DNA of 64,000 nucleotides from Comamonadaceae bacterium. Its GTDB lineage: Bacteria; Pseudomonadota; Gammaproteobacteria; Burkholderiales; Burkholderiaceae_C. The stretch is from contig CANFCG010000011.1 of assembly GCA_947445115.1 (NCBI GenBank), forward strand, positions 1-64,000. Direction: 5' to 3'. The notes under the pieces were generated by a model. It made no database searches. It saw nothing but the letters and a program-made list of their open reading frames with translations, and was not told the DNA's origin. The translations under genes and the position numbers were made by a program. Positions 28,398 through 36,975 of the stretch are shown here, piece by piece. Numbering within the stretch: position 1 is the first letter of the stretch; each line of letters starts with the position of its first letter.

Positions 28398-30389
28398 ATG
28401 GATATTTTTAAAAATAAAAAAAAACAGCTGCTTCGTGCTTTTTGGCGCTGGTCTTTTTTTATTACCACCAGTGGTTACTTGCTGGGCATCGCGGGCATCT
28501 ATTGGTATACCACCAAGACCACTCAGAGTTTGGTACTGAGCACGACGCAAGAGGCGATTGCAAATGAAGCGGGCGTAATTGCTAAGTTCCGAAATTTTTA
28601 TTCTGCTGAAGTCGTCTCCCGCGCTCAAACGCATGGCATGAGTATCTCCCACGATTACAAAACAACCCCGCATACGCTACCACTCCCCGCGACATTAATG
28701 ATTGATTTTGGCCAGTATTTAGGTCAATTTGAAATTAATACCACACTCTCTTTGTACAGTGGCTATCCTTTTCCTTGGCGCATCCAAGAGCGTGCGCTTG
28801 ATAGTTTTCAAAAAGAAGCCCTTGCACATTTAGCAAAAGATCCTTCGACGCCGTATGTGCGCCAAGACATTCGCAACGGACAAATGATTTTGCGTTATGC
28901 GCAGTCCGATCGTATGCAGACATCATGTGTCAACTGTCACAACAATCATCCTGCGTCCCCTAAAAAGGACTGGCAAGTTGGCGATGTCCGCGGTGTTTTA
29001 GAACTGTCGGCGCCTCTGACTAGCTTAAATGCGACTGCCACTAAATTAGTCAACCATCTCTTTTATTTATTTGCCGGATCGTCACTGCTTGGATTGCTGT
29101 TTGTCTGGCTGGGATTCAATCGCTTACGAAAACTCGCGGGGCGTGATCGCTTGCAAGCCAAACGGCTTCAGAGCAGCAATAACGACCTTGAGTCTGAAAT
29201 GCAAAAACGCGAGCTCTCAGAGCAGGCGTTAAGGCTCAGCCAAGCCGAATTAATTGAATCCCGCGACAAAGCCGAATCTGCCAATCGTCTGAAGGATCAA
29301 TTTCTAGCCAACATGAGTCATGAAATCCGCACACCGACGAATGGCATTATGGGGATGACAACGTTAGCGCTGCAAACAGAACTCACTCCGACGCAACAAG
29401 AGTATTTAAAATTAGCGCACAGTTCAGCAGAGCATTTGGTGAGCATCGTTGCGGATGTTTTAGACTTTTCTAAAATTGATGCCGGGCATTTGACACTACG
29501 CTCTGAGCGCATGAGCCCCATGCACATCATAAAAAGCACGATCAGTAGCCTGTCTGCTCGCGCGGAGTCTGTCCATTTACCGATCCAAGTTTCAAGTTCT
29601 GATAATTTTCCAACTTACATCCTTGCCGACCCCGTTCGTTTTAGACAAATCACCACCAATCTAGTTGGCAATGCCATCAAATTTACGCACCACGGCCATA
29701 TTCACATCCATTGCGATGTGCCTCAACCGCAAACCATTCAAATAACCATTACGGATACAGGCATTGGTTTTGATCCACAACAAGCGGAGTCTCTCTTTGC
29801 CCCCTTTGTGCAAGCCGATAGTTCCGTGACTCGCTCCTATGGTGGAACGGGACTTGGTTTAGCCATTACGCGTAGCCTTGTCGAGCTCATGGGGGGGCAT
29901 ATTCATGCCAGCAGCGTGCAGGGCGAAGGCTCTACTTTCACGTTCACCATTCATGCGCCCGAAGCGCCTCTTGAACCTGCACACGCACCAATTGCCGAAG
30001 TGCAGACAACCGCACCACTCAAATCGTTGCATATTTTGATTGCCGAAGATCACACTATCAACCAAAAATTAATCGCTGTTTTATTAGAAAAAATGGGGCA
30101 CACGTTTGTGTTAACTTCAGATGGTGCACAAGCATTAGCGGCGCTCAAACAAGAAATTTTCGATATCGTGCTCATGGACGTCATGATGCCCGGTATTGAT
30201 GGCCTCACCGCTTTGACGCAATGGCGGGAGGTTGAAAAAACTATCGGTACGCGCACACCCGTCATCATGGTCACGGCACATGTCATGAAAGGCGATGAAG
30301 ACCGCTTCATCGCCTCTGGTGCCGATGGGTATGTCGCCAAGCCGATCTCTGTCGCTAGCTTGATTAAGGAAATGGCGCGCGTCCTATGA
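28398..30389 (+). CDS. hybrid sensor histidine kinase with haem-motif DUF3365 sensor
   Basis: The 663-residue protein has a membrane segment (about residues 18-37), a periplasmic DUF3365-type domain with a c-type haem motif C177-V-N-C180-H181, and a second membrane segment (about 218-236). A coiled linker leads to a HisKA domain (His308 in NMSHEIRTPTNGIMG), an HATPase domain (FTDTGIGF-like DTGIGFDP, GGTGLGLAI) and a receiver domain with Asp594 in LMDVMMPG. Covalent haem suggests sensing of redox state, oxygen or NO. No DNA-binding response regulator is adjacent. It overlaps the GlcD-like gene by 4 bp. Confidence 0.88.
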   Translation: MDIFKNKKKQLLRAFWRWSFFITTSGYLLGIAGIYWYTTKTTQSLVLSTTQEAIANEAGVIAKFRNFYSAEVVSRAQTHGMSISHDYKTTPHTLPLPATLMIDFGQYLGQFEINTTLSLYSGYPFPWRIQERALDSFQKEALAHLAKDPSTPYVRQDIRNGQMILRYAQSDRMQTSCVNCHNNHPASPKKDWQVGDVRGVLELSAPLTSLNATATKLVNHLFYLFAGSSLLGLLFVWLGFNRLRKLAGRDRLQAKRLQSSNNDLESEMQKRELSEQALRLSQAELIESRDKAESANRLKDQFLANMSHEIRTPTNGIMGMTTLALQTELTPTQQEYLKLAHSSAEHLVSIVADVLDFSKIDAGHLTLRSERMSPMHIIKSTISSLSARAESVHLPIQVSSSDNFPTYILADPVRFRQITTNLVGNAIKFTHHGHIHIHCDVPQPQTIQITITDTGIGFDPQQAESLFAPFVQADSSVTRSYGGTGLGLAITRSLVELMGGHIHASSVQGEGSTFTFTIHAPEAPLEPAHAPIAEVQTTAPLKSLHILIAEDHTINQKLIAVLLEKMGHTFVLTSDGAQALAALKQEIFDIVLMDVMMPGIDGLTALTQWREVEKTIGTRTPVIMVTAHVMKGDEDRFIASGADGYVAKPISVASLIKEMARVL

Positions 30390-31861
30390 TAAACACACCC
30401 ACTTTACCCATACCCGGCATCCTCAAAGTACAGCTGCTTGCCGTGCTACCCCCCCATGCGCTCTTATGGCAATCCGAGGACACCGTGCCCTATGAATGCG
30501 ATGGCCTAACCGCTTACCGCCAGCGCCCGATGGCCGTGGCGCTGCCTGAGACCGAAGAGCAAGTGCAAGGTGTATTGCGCGTTTGCCATGCGGCTGGCGT
30601 GCCCGTGGTGGCACGCGGTGCAGGCACAGGGCTCTCGGGCGGCGCGATGCCGCTTGCCAACGGCGTGACGCTATCGCTTGCCAAATTTAATAAACGCATC
30701 GCTATTGATATCGACTCTTGCACAGCCCTTGTTCAGTCTGGTGTGCGCAACCTCGCCATCTCGGAAGCCGCAACCAGCTTGGGTTTGTACTACGCCCCCG
30801 ACCCCAGCAGCCAAATCGCCTGCACCATTGGCGGCAACGTCGCCGAGAACTCAGGCGGCGTGCATTGCCTCAAATATGGATTGACCTTGCACAACGTCTT
30901 AAAAGTGCGCGGCTTTACGGTCGAAGGCGACCCGATTGAAATTGGCTCAGATGCACTCGACACCGCTGGCTTCGATCTACTCCCCGTACTCGTCGGCTCG
31001 GAGGGTATGCTTGCCGTTACGATGGAAGTAACGGTCAAACTGATTCCAAAACCCAAACTCGCACGTTGCATCATGGCCAGCTTTGACGACATGCGCAAAG
31101 CGGGCGATGCGGTGGCGTCGGTCATTGCCGCAGGCATCATTCCCGCAGGCCTAGAGATGATGGATAAACCCATGACCGCTGCCGTGGAAGCCTTTGTTCA
31201 TGCGGGTTACGACCTGACTGCCGAGGCGATCTTGCTATGCGAAAGCGACGGCACACCTGAAGAGGTCGCGGAAGAAATTGAGCGCATGACCGCAGTTTTG
31301 CAAGGTTGCGGCGCAACGGCCATTGCCGTATCGCGTGACGAAGCCGAGCGGCTCAAATTTTGGAGTGGCCGCAAAAACGCCTTCCCCGCATCGGGCCGCA
31401 TTAGCCCCGACTACATGTGCATGGACTCCACCATTCCACGCAAGCGCTTGGCCGACATCTTGCTGGCGATTCAAGGCATGGAAAAGAAGTACGACCTCAA
31501 ATGTGCCAACGTTTTCCATGCAGGAGACGGCAATTTGCATCCACTGATTTTGTTTGATGCGAACGATCCCGATCAACTCCACCGCTGCGAACTCTTTGGC
31601 GCGGACATCCTAGAGACCAGCGTCGCCATGGGCGGCACGGTCACGGGCGAGCACGGCGTGGGGGTCGAAAAACTCAACTCCATGTGCGTGCAGTTCACCG
31701 CCGCAGAAAACGAATTTATGTTTGCCGTCAAACGCGCGTTCGATCTGAAGGGCACACTCAACCCCGGCAAAGTCATCCCCACACTGCAACGCTGCGCCGA
31801 ATACGGCAAGATGGTGATTAAAGGCGGTGCGATACCATTCCCCGAGTTAGAGCGTTTTTAA
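30386..31861 (+). CDS. FAD-linked oxidase, GlcD-like (glycolate/D-lactate oxidase subunit)
   Basis: The 491-residue protein has an FAD_binding_4 (PCMH) domain with PVVARGAGTGLSGGAMP near residue 72 and GGNVAENSGGVHCLKYG near 149. The FAD-oxidase C-terminal domain carries NVFHAGDGNLHPLI and GTVTGEHGVGVEK. This is the GlcD/D-lactate dehydrogenase family that oxidises 2-hydroxyacids. The usual partners GlcE and GlcF are missing, so they may be elsewhere or the enzyme may act alone. Its ATG overlaps the kinase stop, which suggests a shared transcript. Confidence 0.88.
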   Translation: MINTPTLPIPGILKVQLLAVLPPHALLWQSEDTVPYECDGLTAYRQRPMAVALPETEEQVQGVLRVCHAAGVPVVARGAGTGLSGGAMPLANGVTLSLAKFNKRIAIDIDSCTALVQSGVRNLAISEAATSLGLYYAPDPSSQIACTIGGNVAENSGGVHCLKYGLTLHNVLKVRGFTVEGDPIEIGSDALDTAGFDLLPVLVGSEGMLAVTMEVTVKLIPKPKLARCIMASFDDMRKAGDAVASVIAAGIIPAGLEMMDKPMTAAVEAFVHAGYDLTAEAILLCESDGTPEEVAEEIERMTAVLQGCGATAIAVSRDEAERLKFWSGRKNAFPASGRISPDYMCMDSTIPRKRLADILLAIQGMEKKYDLKCANVFHAGDGNLHPLILFDANDPDQLHRCELFGADILETSVAMGGTVTGEHGVGVEKLNSMCVQFTAAENEFMFAVKRAFDLKGTLNPGKVIPTLQRCAEYGKMVIKGGAIPFPELERF

Positions 31862-31915
31862 GCAGCAAACAATTGGGGTCGGGTACGGCTTCATGGCTTA
31901 CCAGAAAGGAACCAA

Positions 31916-32692
31916 ATGTCCACACCATTAGTTTTCATCACCGGCGCGTCCAGCGGCATCGGGCAAGCCATGGCCGAGCGCTTTTATGCAGCAGGTTATT
32001 CGCTGGCTTTAGTCGCAAGGCGCGGCGAAGTGATTGAGCAGTGGACCGAGTTAAAAGGCTTGCAAGCCAATCGATATAAGGTCTACAGCGCAGACGTATC
32101 CAACATTGACAGCATCATCGCCGCTGCCAATGCCTGCATCGCAGCGCAAGGCGTGCCCGATGTGGTGATTGCCAACGCAGGCATCAGCATCGGCATCGAC
32201 ACAGCAGAACGCGCCGACTTAGACGTGATGCGGGATGTGTACGCCACCAACAACATCGGCCTCGCGGCAACCTTCTCCGCATTCATTCGCCCAATGCAAG
32301 AGCGAGGCAGTGGCAAGCTAGTCGGTATCGCAAGCGTCGCAGGCATCCGGGGCCTGCCAGGGCACGGCGCGTATAGCTCCAGCAAAGCGGCAGTGATTAG
32401 TTATTGCGAAAGTCTGCGCGGCGAAATGAAAGAGTACGGCGTGCCAGTGCTCACCATCTTGCCCGGCTACATCGCCACGCCGCTCACCAGCAAAAACAAA
32501 TACTCCATGCCCTTCCTCATGCAGCCAGAAGCCTTTGCTGATAAGGCTTACCAAGCAATTGAGGATAGCGTCAGCTACCGCGTGATTCCGTGGCAAATGG
32601 GCGCCGTAGCAAAGCTGCTACGCCTGCTACCGAATTGGCTATTTGATAAAGCGTTTAAGGGTAGGCCGAGGAAACATCGGGGCGTGGATTAA
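31916..32692 (+). CDS. SDR-family oxidoreductase
   Basis: The 258-residue protein is a classical short-chain dehydrogenase: nucleotide motif [12 protein letters not shown] near residue 8, NAG near 87, and the catalytic YSSSK (Tyr about 155, Lys about 159). AAAGGA precedes the ATG. The product is similar in form to DltE-like enzymes that act on lipids or steroids, but the substrate is unknown. Its TAA shares the bases TTAA with the stop codon of ssb on the other strand. Confidence 0.88.
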   Translation: MSTPLVFITGASSGIGQAMAERFYAAGYSLALVARRGEVIEQWTELKGLQANRYKVYSADVSNIDSIIAAANACIAAQGVPDVVIANAGISIGIDTAERADLDVMRDVYATNNIGLAATFSAFIRPMQERGSGKLVGIASVAGIRGLPGHGAYSSSKAAVISYCESLRGEMKEYGVPVLTILPGYIATPLTSKNKYSMPFLMQPEAFADKAYQAIEDSVSYRVIPWQMGAVAKLLRLLPNWLFDKAFKGRPRKHRGVD

Positions 32693-33183
32693 AAAGGAAT
32701 ATCGTCATCCATATCATCAAACCCGCTACCTGCGGGCTTTGCGGCGGGTTTGGCTGCTGCAGGAGCCGCTCCAGCCGCCGCTGCTGGGCGAGGTGCTGGC
32801 TTGCTGTAGCCGCCTGTCGATGCGCCGCCTTCTGGTGCGCCTGCGCCTTGGCGTGAGCCTAAAAGCTGCATTTCGTTCACGGTGATGTCTGTGGTTTGGC
32901 GCTCGATGCCGTCTTTGTCGGTGTACTTGCCGTAGCGCAGGCGACCTTCAACGTAAATCTGTGTGCCTTTTTTGACGTACTCACCGCAAATTTCTGCCAA
33001 GCGGTCAAAAAAGTTGAGTCTGTGCCACTGGGTCTCTTCGACCATTTCACCGGTGGCTTTATCTTTGCGGCGGGTGCTGGTGGCCAGCGTGACGGTTGCC
33101 ACTGCTGCGCCTGATGGCAGGTAGCGAACTTCGGGATCGCGCCCGCAGTTGCCCATGAGAATGACTTTATTGACCGATGCCAT
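32689..33183 (-). CDS. ssb: single-stranded DNA-binding protein
   Basis: SSB coats single-stranded DNA in replication and repair. The 164-residue product starts [20 protein letters not shown], has the OB fold to about residue 110, a Gly/Ala/Pro-rich linker, and the acidic tip DDMDDDIPF that binds partner proteins. GGAG lies upstream of the chosen ATG; an in-frame start further upstream is not SSB-like. It follows an MFS gene on the same strand. Confidence 0.96.
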   Translation of the reverse strand: MASVNKVILMGNCGRDPEVRYLPSGAAVATVTLATSTRRKDKATGEMVEETQWHRLNFFDRLAEICGEYVKKGTQIYVEGRLRYGKYTDKDGIERQTTDITVNEMQLLGSRQGAGAPEGGASTGGYSKPAPRPAAAAGAAPAAAKPAAKPAGSGFDDMDDDIPF

Positions 33184-33244
33184 GTGAGTGCTCCAAATAT
33201 AAAAGTTAAGTGAGTTTGAAATGAAGATTATCACCTTTCAAAAC

Positions 33245-33292
33245 CACCCCTTTGTCGCTTCGCGACATTTCCCCTACTTCGCAGGGGCAATC
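33245..33292. repeat. single arm of the mpl/MFS palindromic element
   Basis: The unit reads ACCCCTTTGTCGCTTCGCGA then CATTTCCCCTACTTCGCAGG then GGCAATCG. It contains two small hairpins (GTCGCTTCGCGAC and CCCCTACTTCGCAGGGG). It matches the right arm of the 155-bp element at 34491-34645 and the insertion in recG at 57832. It overlaps the last codons and the stop codon of the MFS gene. Confidence 0.75.
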
Positions 33293-34485
33293 GAAACCTT
33301 CATGCCCCACGCCATCGCCAACCACGCCAACATGACAACGGCTGCCACGCCAAACACCGCTTGGTGCCCACCCCATTTAACGAGCGCCCCGCCTAAAAAT
33401 CCACCCGCAAACAGCCCTAGTGACTGCAACGTGTTGTACACGCCCAGCGCCGTGCCGCGCAGCTCGGGCGGCGCAACTTTGGTGACTAAGCTTGGCTGCG
33501 TGGCTTCGAGCACATTGAAGCCGCAAAAGAAAACGAAGAGCACCGCGCCTAAAAAGTAAAGTTCTGCGTTCGATTGAAAGTAATGCCTATCAAGCGATGC
33601 GCCGTTGGTGTACATCAGCAAAGCAACTTGCACGACCAGCACAAGGCTAATCGCCGACAAAAATACGCCGCGCAAATAGCCTCTGCGCTCTAGCGGGAAC
33701 ACGCCCCCCATCAGCACAAAAGACGCGAGCACCGCTGGCAAGTAAACATGCCAATGCTCGGCTTTGGCAAGGCCTGCCGCCACCAACATAGACGGCAGCG
33801 ACACCCACATGGAGAGCTGCACCGCATGCAGCGCAAACACGCCAAAATTAAGCCGCGCCAGCGCAGGCTGTTTGAGCACCGCAAGCAAAGGCGCTCTCGT
33901 AGAAGCCTTATGCAGCAAGGGCTCGGGAGGTGTCCACCACTGCACCACGCCCATCGCCAGCACGGTCAGCACGCCTGTGAGCGTGAACAAACCCGCGAGT
34001 CCAATGTGGCTCACCAAGATCGGCGCTACAACCAGTGAGAGCGCAAACATGAGGCCAATGCTCATGCCAATCAGCGCCATCGCCTTAGTACGCACTTCAT
34101 CACGCGTGAGGTCAGCCAGAAGCGCCGTCACCGCTGCGGAGACCGCACCCGCGCCTTGGATGGCACGGCCAATCATCAGCCCCGTGAGGCTATCCGCCGC
34201 TGCCGCCACAAAGCTGCCAATGGCAAAAACCACAAGACCAAACAGAATCACGCGCTTACGCCCCAGCTTGTCAGAGGCCATGCCAAATGGAATTTGCAAG
34301 ATGCCTTGCGTCAGGCCATAGATGCCCATGGTGAAACCGACCCAAGCAGGATCATTGCCGCCAGGGTATTTGGCAGCCTCTAGCGCAAAGACGGGGAGTA
34401 CCAAAAAAAGTCCCAGCATCCGCAAGGCGTAAATGCTGGCGAGCGAGACGGTAGCGCGGCGCTCGGTGGAGGTCATAAAAGTCAT
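33274..34485 (-). CDS. MFS transporter
   Basis: The 403-residue inner-membrane protein has 12 predicted membrane segments. It has the start form STERRATVSLASIYALRMLGLFLVLPVFA common to a Burkholderiales drug/metabolite MFS group, and the loop motif GMASDKLGRKRVI between segments 2 and 3. The substrate is unknown. I start at the ATG at 34485; the ATG at 34476 is nearly as likely. TACAAT lies 6 nt upstream and no Shine-Dalgarno is seen. The final residues (SIAPAK) and stop codon come from a repeat arm. Confidence 0.85.
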   Translation of the reverse strand: MTFMTSTERRATVSLASIYALRMLGLFLVLPVFALEAAKYPGGNDPAWVGFTMGIYGLTQGILQIPFGMASDKLGRKRVILFGLVVFAIGSFVAAAADSLTGLMIGRAIQGAGAVSAAVTALLADLTRDEVRTKAMALIGMSIGLMFALSLVVAPILVSHIGLAGLFTLTGVLTVLAMGVVQWWTPPEPLLHKASTRAPLLAVLKQPALARLNFGVFALHAVQLSMWVSLPSMLVAAGLAKAEHWHVYLPAVLASFVLMGGVFPLERRGYLRGVFLSAISLVLVVQVALLMYTNGASLDRHYFQSNAELYFLGAVLFVFFCGFNVLEATQPSLVTKVAPPELRGTALGVYNTLQSLGLFAGGFLGGALVKWGGHQAVFGVAAVVMLAWLAMAWGMKVSIAPAK

Positions 34486-34490
34486 AGGGT

Positions 34491-34645
34491 GATTGTAGGA
34501 GGCAGACCCCCCTGCCCTTCGGGCATCTCCCCTACTTCGCAGGGGCGATTCAGCTGCATTGATTGCCCCTATGCAATAGGGGAAATGTCTCGCAGCGACA
34601 AAGGGGTTGTATTCGGGAGGGCAGAGGGGTCTGCCTTCTACAATC
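34491..34645. mobile_element. 155-bp palindromic MITE-like element
   Basis: The ends are 27-bp inverted repeats (34491-34517 and 34619-34645, starting GATTGTAG) that match at 25 of 27 positions. Inside, both halves carry the unit CATnTCCCCTAnTnC followed by GCAGGGGC, so the whole sequence can fold into one long branched hairpin. It has no coding capacity. It fills the gap between the divergent MFS and mpl genes, ending 5-6 nt before each start codon. Each end presents TACAAT as a possible -10 box. No clear target duplication is visible. Confidence 0.7.
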
Positions 34646-34651
34646 TCATCC

Positions 34652-35989
34652 ATGCACATACATATTCTCGGCATCTGCGGCACATTCATGGGTGGACTTG
34701 CCGCTCTCGCCCGCGCAGCAGGTCACAAAGTCACGGGTTGCGACACGGGTGTTTATCCGCCCATGAGCGACCAACTCCGCGCCCTGGGCATCGAACTGAT
34801 TGAAGGCTACGACGCATCGCAACTTGATCTCAAGCCCGACGTGTGGGTGGTAGGCAACGTGGTGTCCCGCGCACGCCTGCCCGATGACTCTGCCAGATAC
34901 CCCCTCATGGAGGCCATACTAGATAAGGGCTACAGCTATTCCAGTGGTCCGCAGTGGCTATCGGAACATGTGCTGCAAGGCAAGCATGTGCTGGCGGTTG
35001 CAGGCACACACGGCAAGACCACGACGAGCACGATGCTGGCTTGGATTTTGGAGTGTGCTGGTCTCAACCCTTCGTTCTTAATCGGCGGCGTACCTCTTAA
35101 CTTTGGCGTATCGGCACGGCTGACGGACTCGCCCTACTTCGTGATTGAAGCCGACGAATACGACACCGCTTTTTTTGACAAGCGCAGCAAATTTGTTCAC
35201 TACCGCCCACGTACCGCCGTGCTGAACAACTTAGAGTTTGACCACGCGGACATCTTCCCTGACCTTGCCGCGATTGAGCGCCAATTCCACCACTTAGTCC
35301 GCACCGTACCAAGCCAAGGGTGCGTGGTGGTGAATGCAGATGAACCCGCCCTGACCCGCGTTTTGGCGCAAGGCTGCTGGAGCGAAGTGGTGCGCTTTTC
35401 AAAAGCGGATGCACTCATCAACCAAATCGAATGGAGTCTCTCGGGTCAGCACAACCGCATGAATGCACTGGCAGCCATTGCCGCAGCGGCACATGTGGGG
35501 ATCAATAAGGACGTGGCTTTGCGGGCGTTATCAACATTTGAAAATGTCAAACGTCGCATGGAAATCAAAGGCACTGTGCAAACGCCTAACGGCACGATCA
35601 CCGTGATTGACGACTTCGCGCATCACCCCACCGCCATCGCGACCACCATTGATGGACTGCGCCGCCAACTGAACGCGTCAGGCAAACAAAACGATCGCAT
35701 CCTCGCCGTGTTCGAGCCACGCTCCAACACCATGAAGCTGGGCGCCATGAAGGCGCAACTGCCAGAGTCGCTGAAAGATGCAGACTTGGCGTTTTGTCAC
35801 AGCGGCGGCTTAGATTGGGATGCCGCGCAGGCCTTATCTAGCATGGGTTCCCGAGCATTTATCTCAAACAATATCGACGATTTAACCCGCGCCGTGACCA
35901 CCGCTGCGAAAGCTGGTGATCACATCCTTTGCATGAGCAACGGCGGGTTTGGCGGCATCCATCAAAAGCTGCTGGATGCGCTTGCCTGA
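34652..35989 (+). CDS. mpl: UDP-N-acetylmuramate:L-alanyl-gamma-D-glutamyl-meso-diaminopimelate ligase
   Basis: Mpl recycles murein tripeptide by ligating it to UDP-MurNAc in the cytoplasm. The 445-residue Mur ligase starts MHIHILGICGTFMGGLA, has the ATP loop GTHGKTTTSTMLAW near residue 113, EADEYDTAFFDKRSKF near 168 and DDFAHHPTAI near 320, which identify Mpl rather than MurC. TACAAT stands 7 nt before the ATG and no Shine-Dalgarno is present, so the transcript may be leaderless and driven from the palindromic element. Confidence 0.94.
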   Translation: MHIHILGICGTFMGGLAALARAAGHKVTGCDTGVYPPMSDQLRALGIELIEGYDASQLDLKPDVWVVGNVVSRARLPDDSARYPLMEAILDKGYSYSSGPQWLSEHVLQGKHVLAVAGTHGKTTTSTMLAWILECAGLNPSFLIGGVPLNFGVSARLTDSPYFVIEADEYDTAFFDKRSKFVHYRPRTAVLNNLEFDHADIFPDLAAIERQFHHLVRTVPSQGCVVVNADEPALTRVLAQGCWSEVVRFSKADALINQIEWSLSGQHNRMNALAAIAAAAHVGINKDVALRALSTFENVKRRMEIKGTVQTPNGTITVIDDFAHHPTAIATTIDGLRRQLNASGKQNDRILAVFEPRSNTMKLGAMKAQLPESLKDADLAFCHSGGLDWDAAQALSSMGSRAFISNNIDDLTRAVTTAAKAGDHILCMSNGGFGGIHQKLLDALA

Positions 35990-35992
35990 CCA

Positions 35993-36943
35993 TCAAGCCG
36001 ACAACGCCCTTTTGACTTCTGCGGCGCACATCGCAACCGCCAAATTCGCCTCGTCCAACACCCGACCCATGGTAATAAAGCCGTGGATTTGGCGATCAAA
36101 ACAAACATAACGGCACGGTGTGCCTGCTGCACTCAAAACATCCGCGTATTCCAGTCCTTCGTCGCGCAGGGGATCGAAGCCCGCAGTGATCACCAAGGCT
36201 GGTGGCAAGCCAGCAAAGCTTTCAGCTAAAAGCGGCGATGCACGCCAATCAAGATGCTGCGCTTTGTCGGCGAGGTAATGGTTTTGAAAATAATCCATGG
36301 TGTCAGACGTCAACAGATAGCCTTGACCATTGGTAACGTGTGAGGCATGGCCGCGGCGCTGATCAACACAAGGGTAAATCAGCAACTGAAACTGGATTGG
36401 CAAGTCAATGCCCAAGTAGCGATCCCGCGCCAGCAGGCTCACCACCGCCGCCAAATTGCCACCTGCACTGTCGCCGCCTATACCCATGTGCGCTGCGTCT
36501 AGCCCCAGAGCCGCTGCGTTGTCCTTCACCCAGCAGGTGGCGGCCCAGCAATCGTCCACGGCTGCTGGAAAGGGCTGCTCTGGCCCCATGCGGTAATCCA
36601 CCGCCACCACCGCACAGCCTGAACCGTTGGCCAACTCGCGGCACAAGGTGTCGTGGGTGTCCAAATCGCCAATCACCCAGCCACCGCCGTGGTAATACAC
36701 CAGCACAGGCAAAGCCTGCTCGGTAGATTTAACCAAGGGTTTGTAGAGGCGCAAAGGGATGGCGCCGTGCGGTCCATTCGCCTGCAAGTCCTGCACCAGC
36801 GCGACATCTGCCGTGGCGGGCTGGCTAAAAGCGCGCCTATCACGGTACATTTTTCTAGCCTCCACAGGGGCGAGCGTATGAGTTGCAGGCAGACCGCTTT
36901 TTGCGATCAAATCTAGCAAGGCGCGGGCTTGCGGGTGCAGCAT
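35993..36943 (-). CDS. alpha/beta hydrolase (HSL-family esterase)
   Basis: The 316-residue enzyme has the hormone-sensitive-lipase oxyanion motif YYHGGGWVIGDLDTHD near residue 83, the nucleophile Ser in GGDSAGGN near 157, and likely Asp (DPLRDEG) and His (QIHGFI) of the triad. Such enzymes hydrolyse short acyl esters. It has no signal peptide. AGGAG lies before the ATG. It converges with mpl, leaving only 3 nt between their stops. Confidence 0.88.
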   Translation of the reverse strand: MLHPQARALLDLIAKSGLPATHTLAPVEARKMYRDRRAFSQPATADVALVQDLQANGPHGAIPLRLYKPLVKSTEQALPVLVYYHGGGWVIGDLDTHDTLCRELANGSGCAVVAVDYRMGPEQPFPAAVDDCWAATCWVKDNAAALGLDAAHMGIGGDSAGGNLAAVVSLLARDRYLGIDLPIQFQLLIYPCVDQRRGHASHVTNGQGYLLTSDTMDYFQNHYLADKAQHLDWRASPLLAESFAGLPPALVITAGFDPLRDEGLEYADVLSAAGTPCRYVCFDRQIHGFITMGRVLDEANLAVAMCAAEVKRALSA

Positions 36944-36975
36944 GGTGACTCCTAATTATTTGTTTGTCGCCTAGC

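Noticed and set aside
34486-34689. N-terminal extension of the MFS protein (about 68 codons)
   Set aside because: It would be translated from the palindromic element and the mpl start, and has no membrane segment or family similarity.
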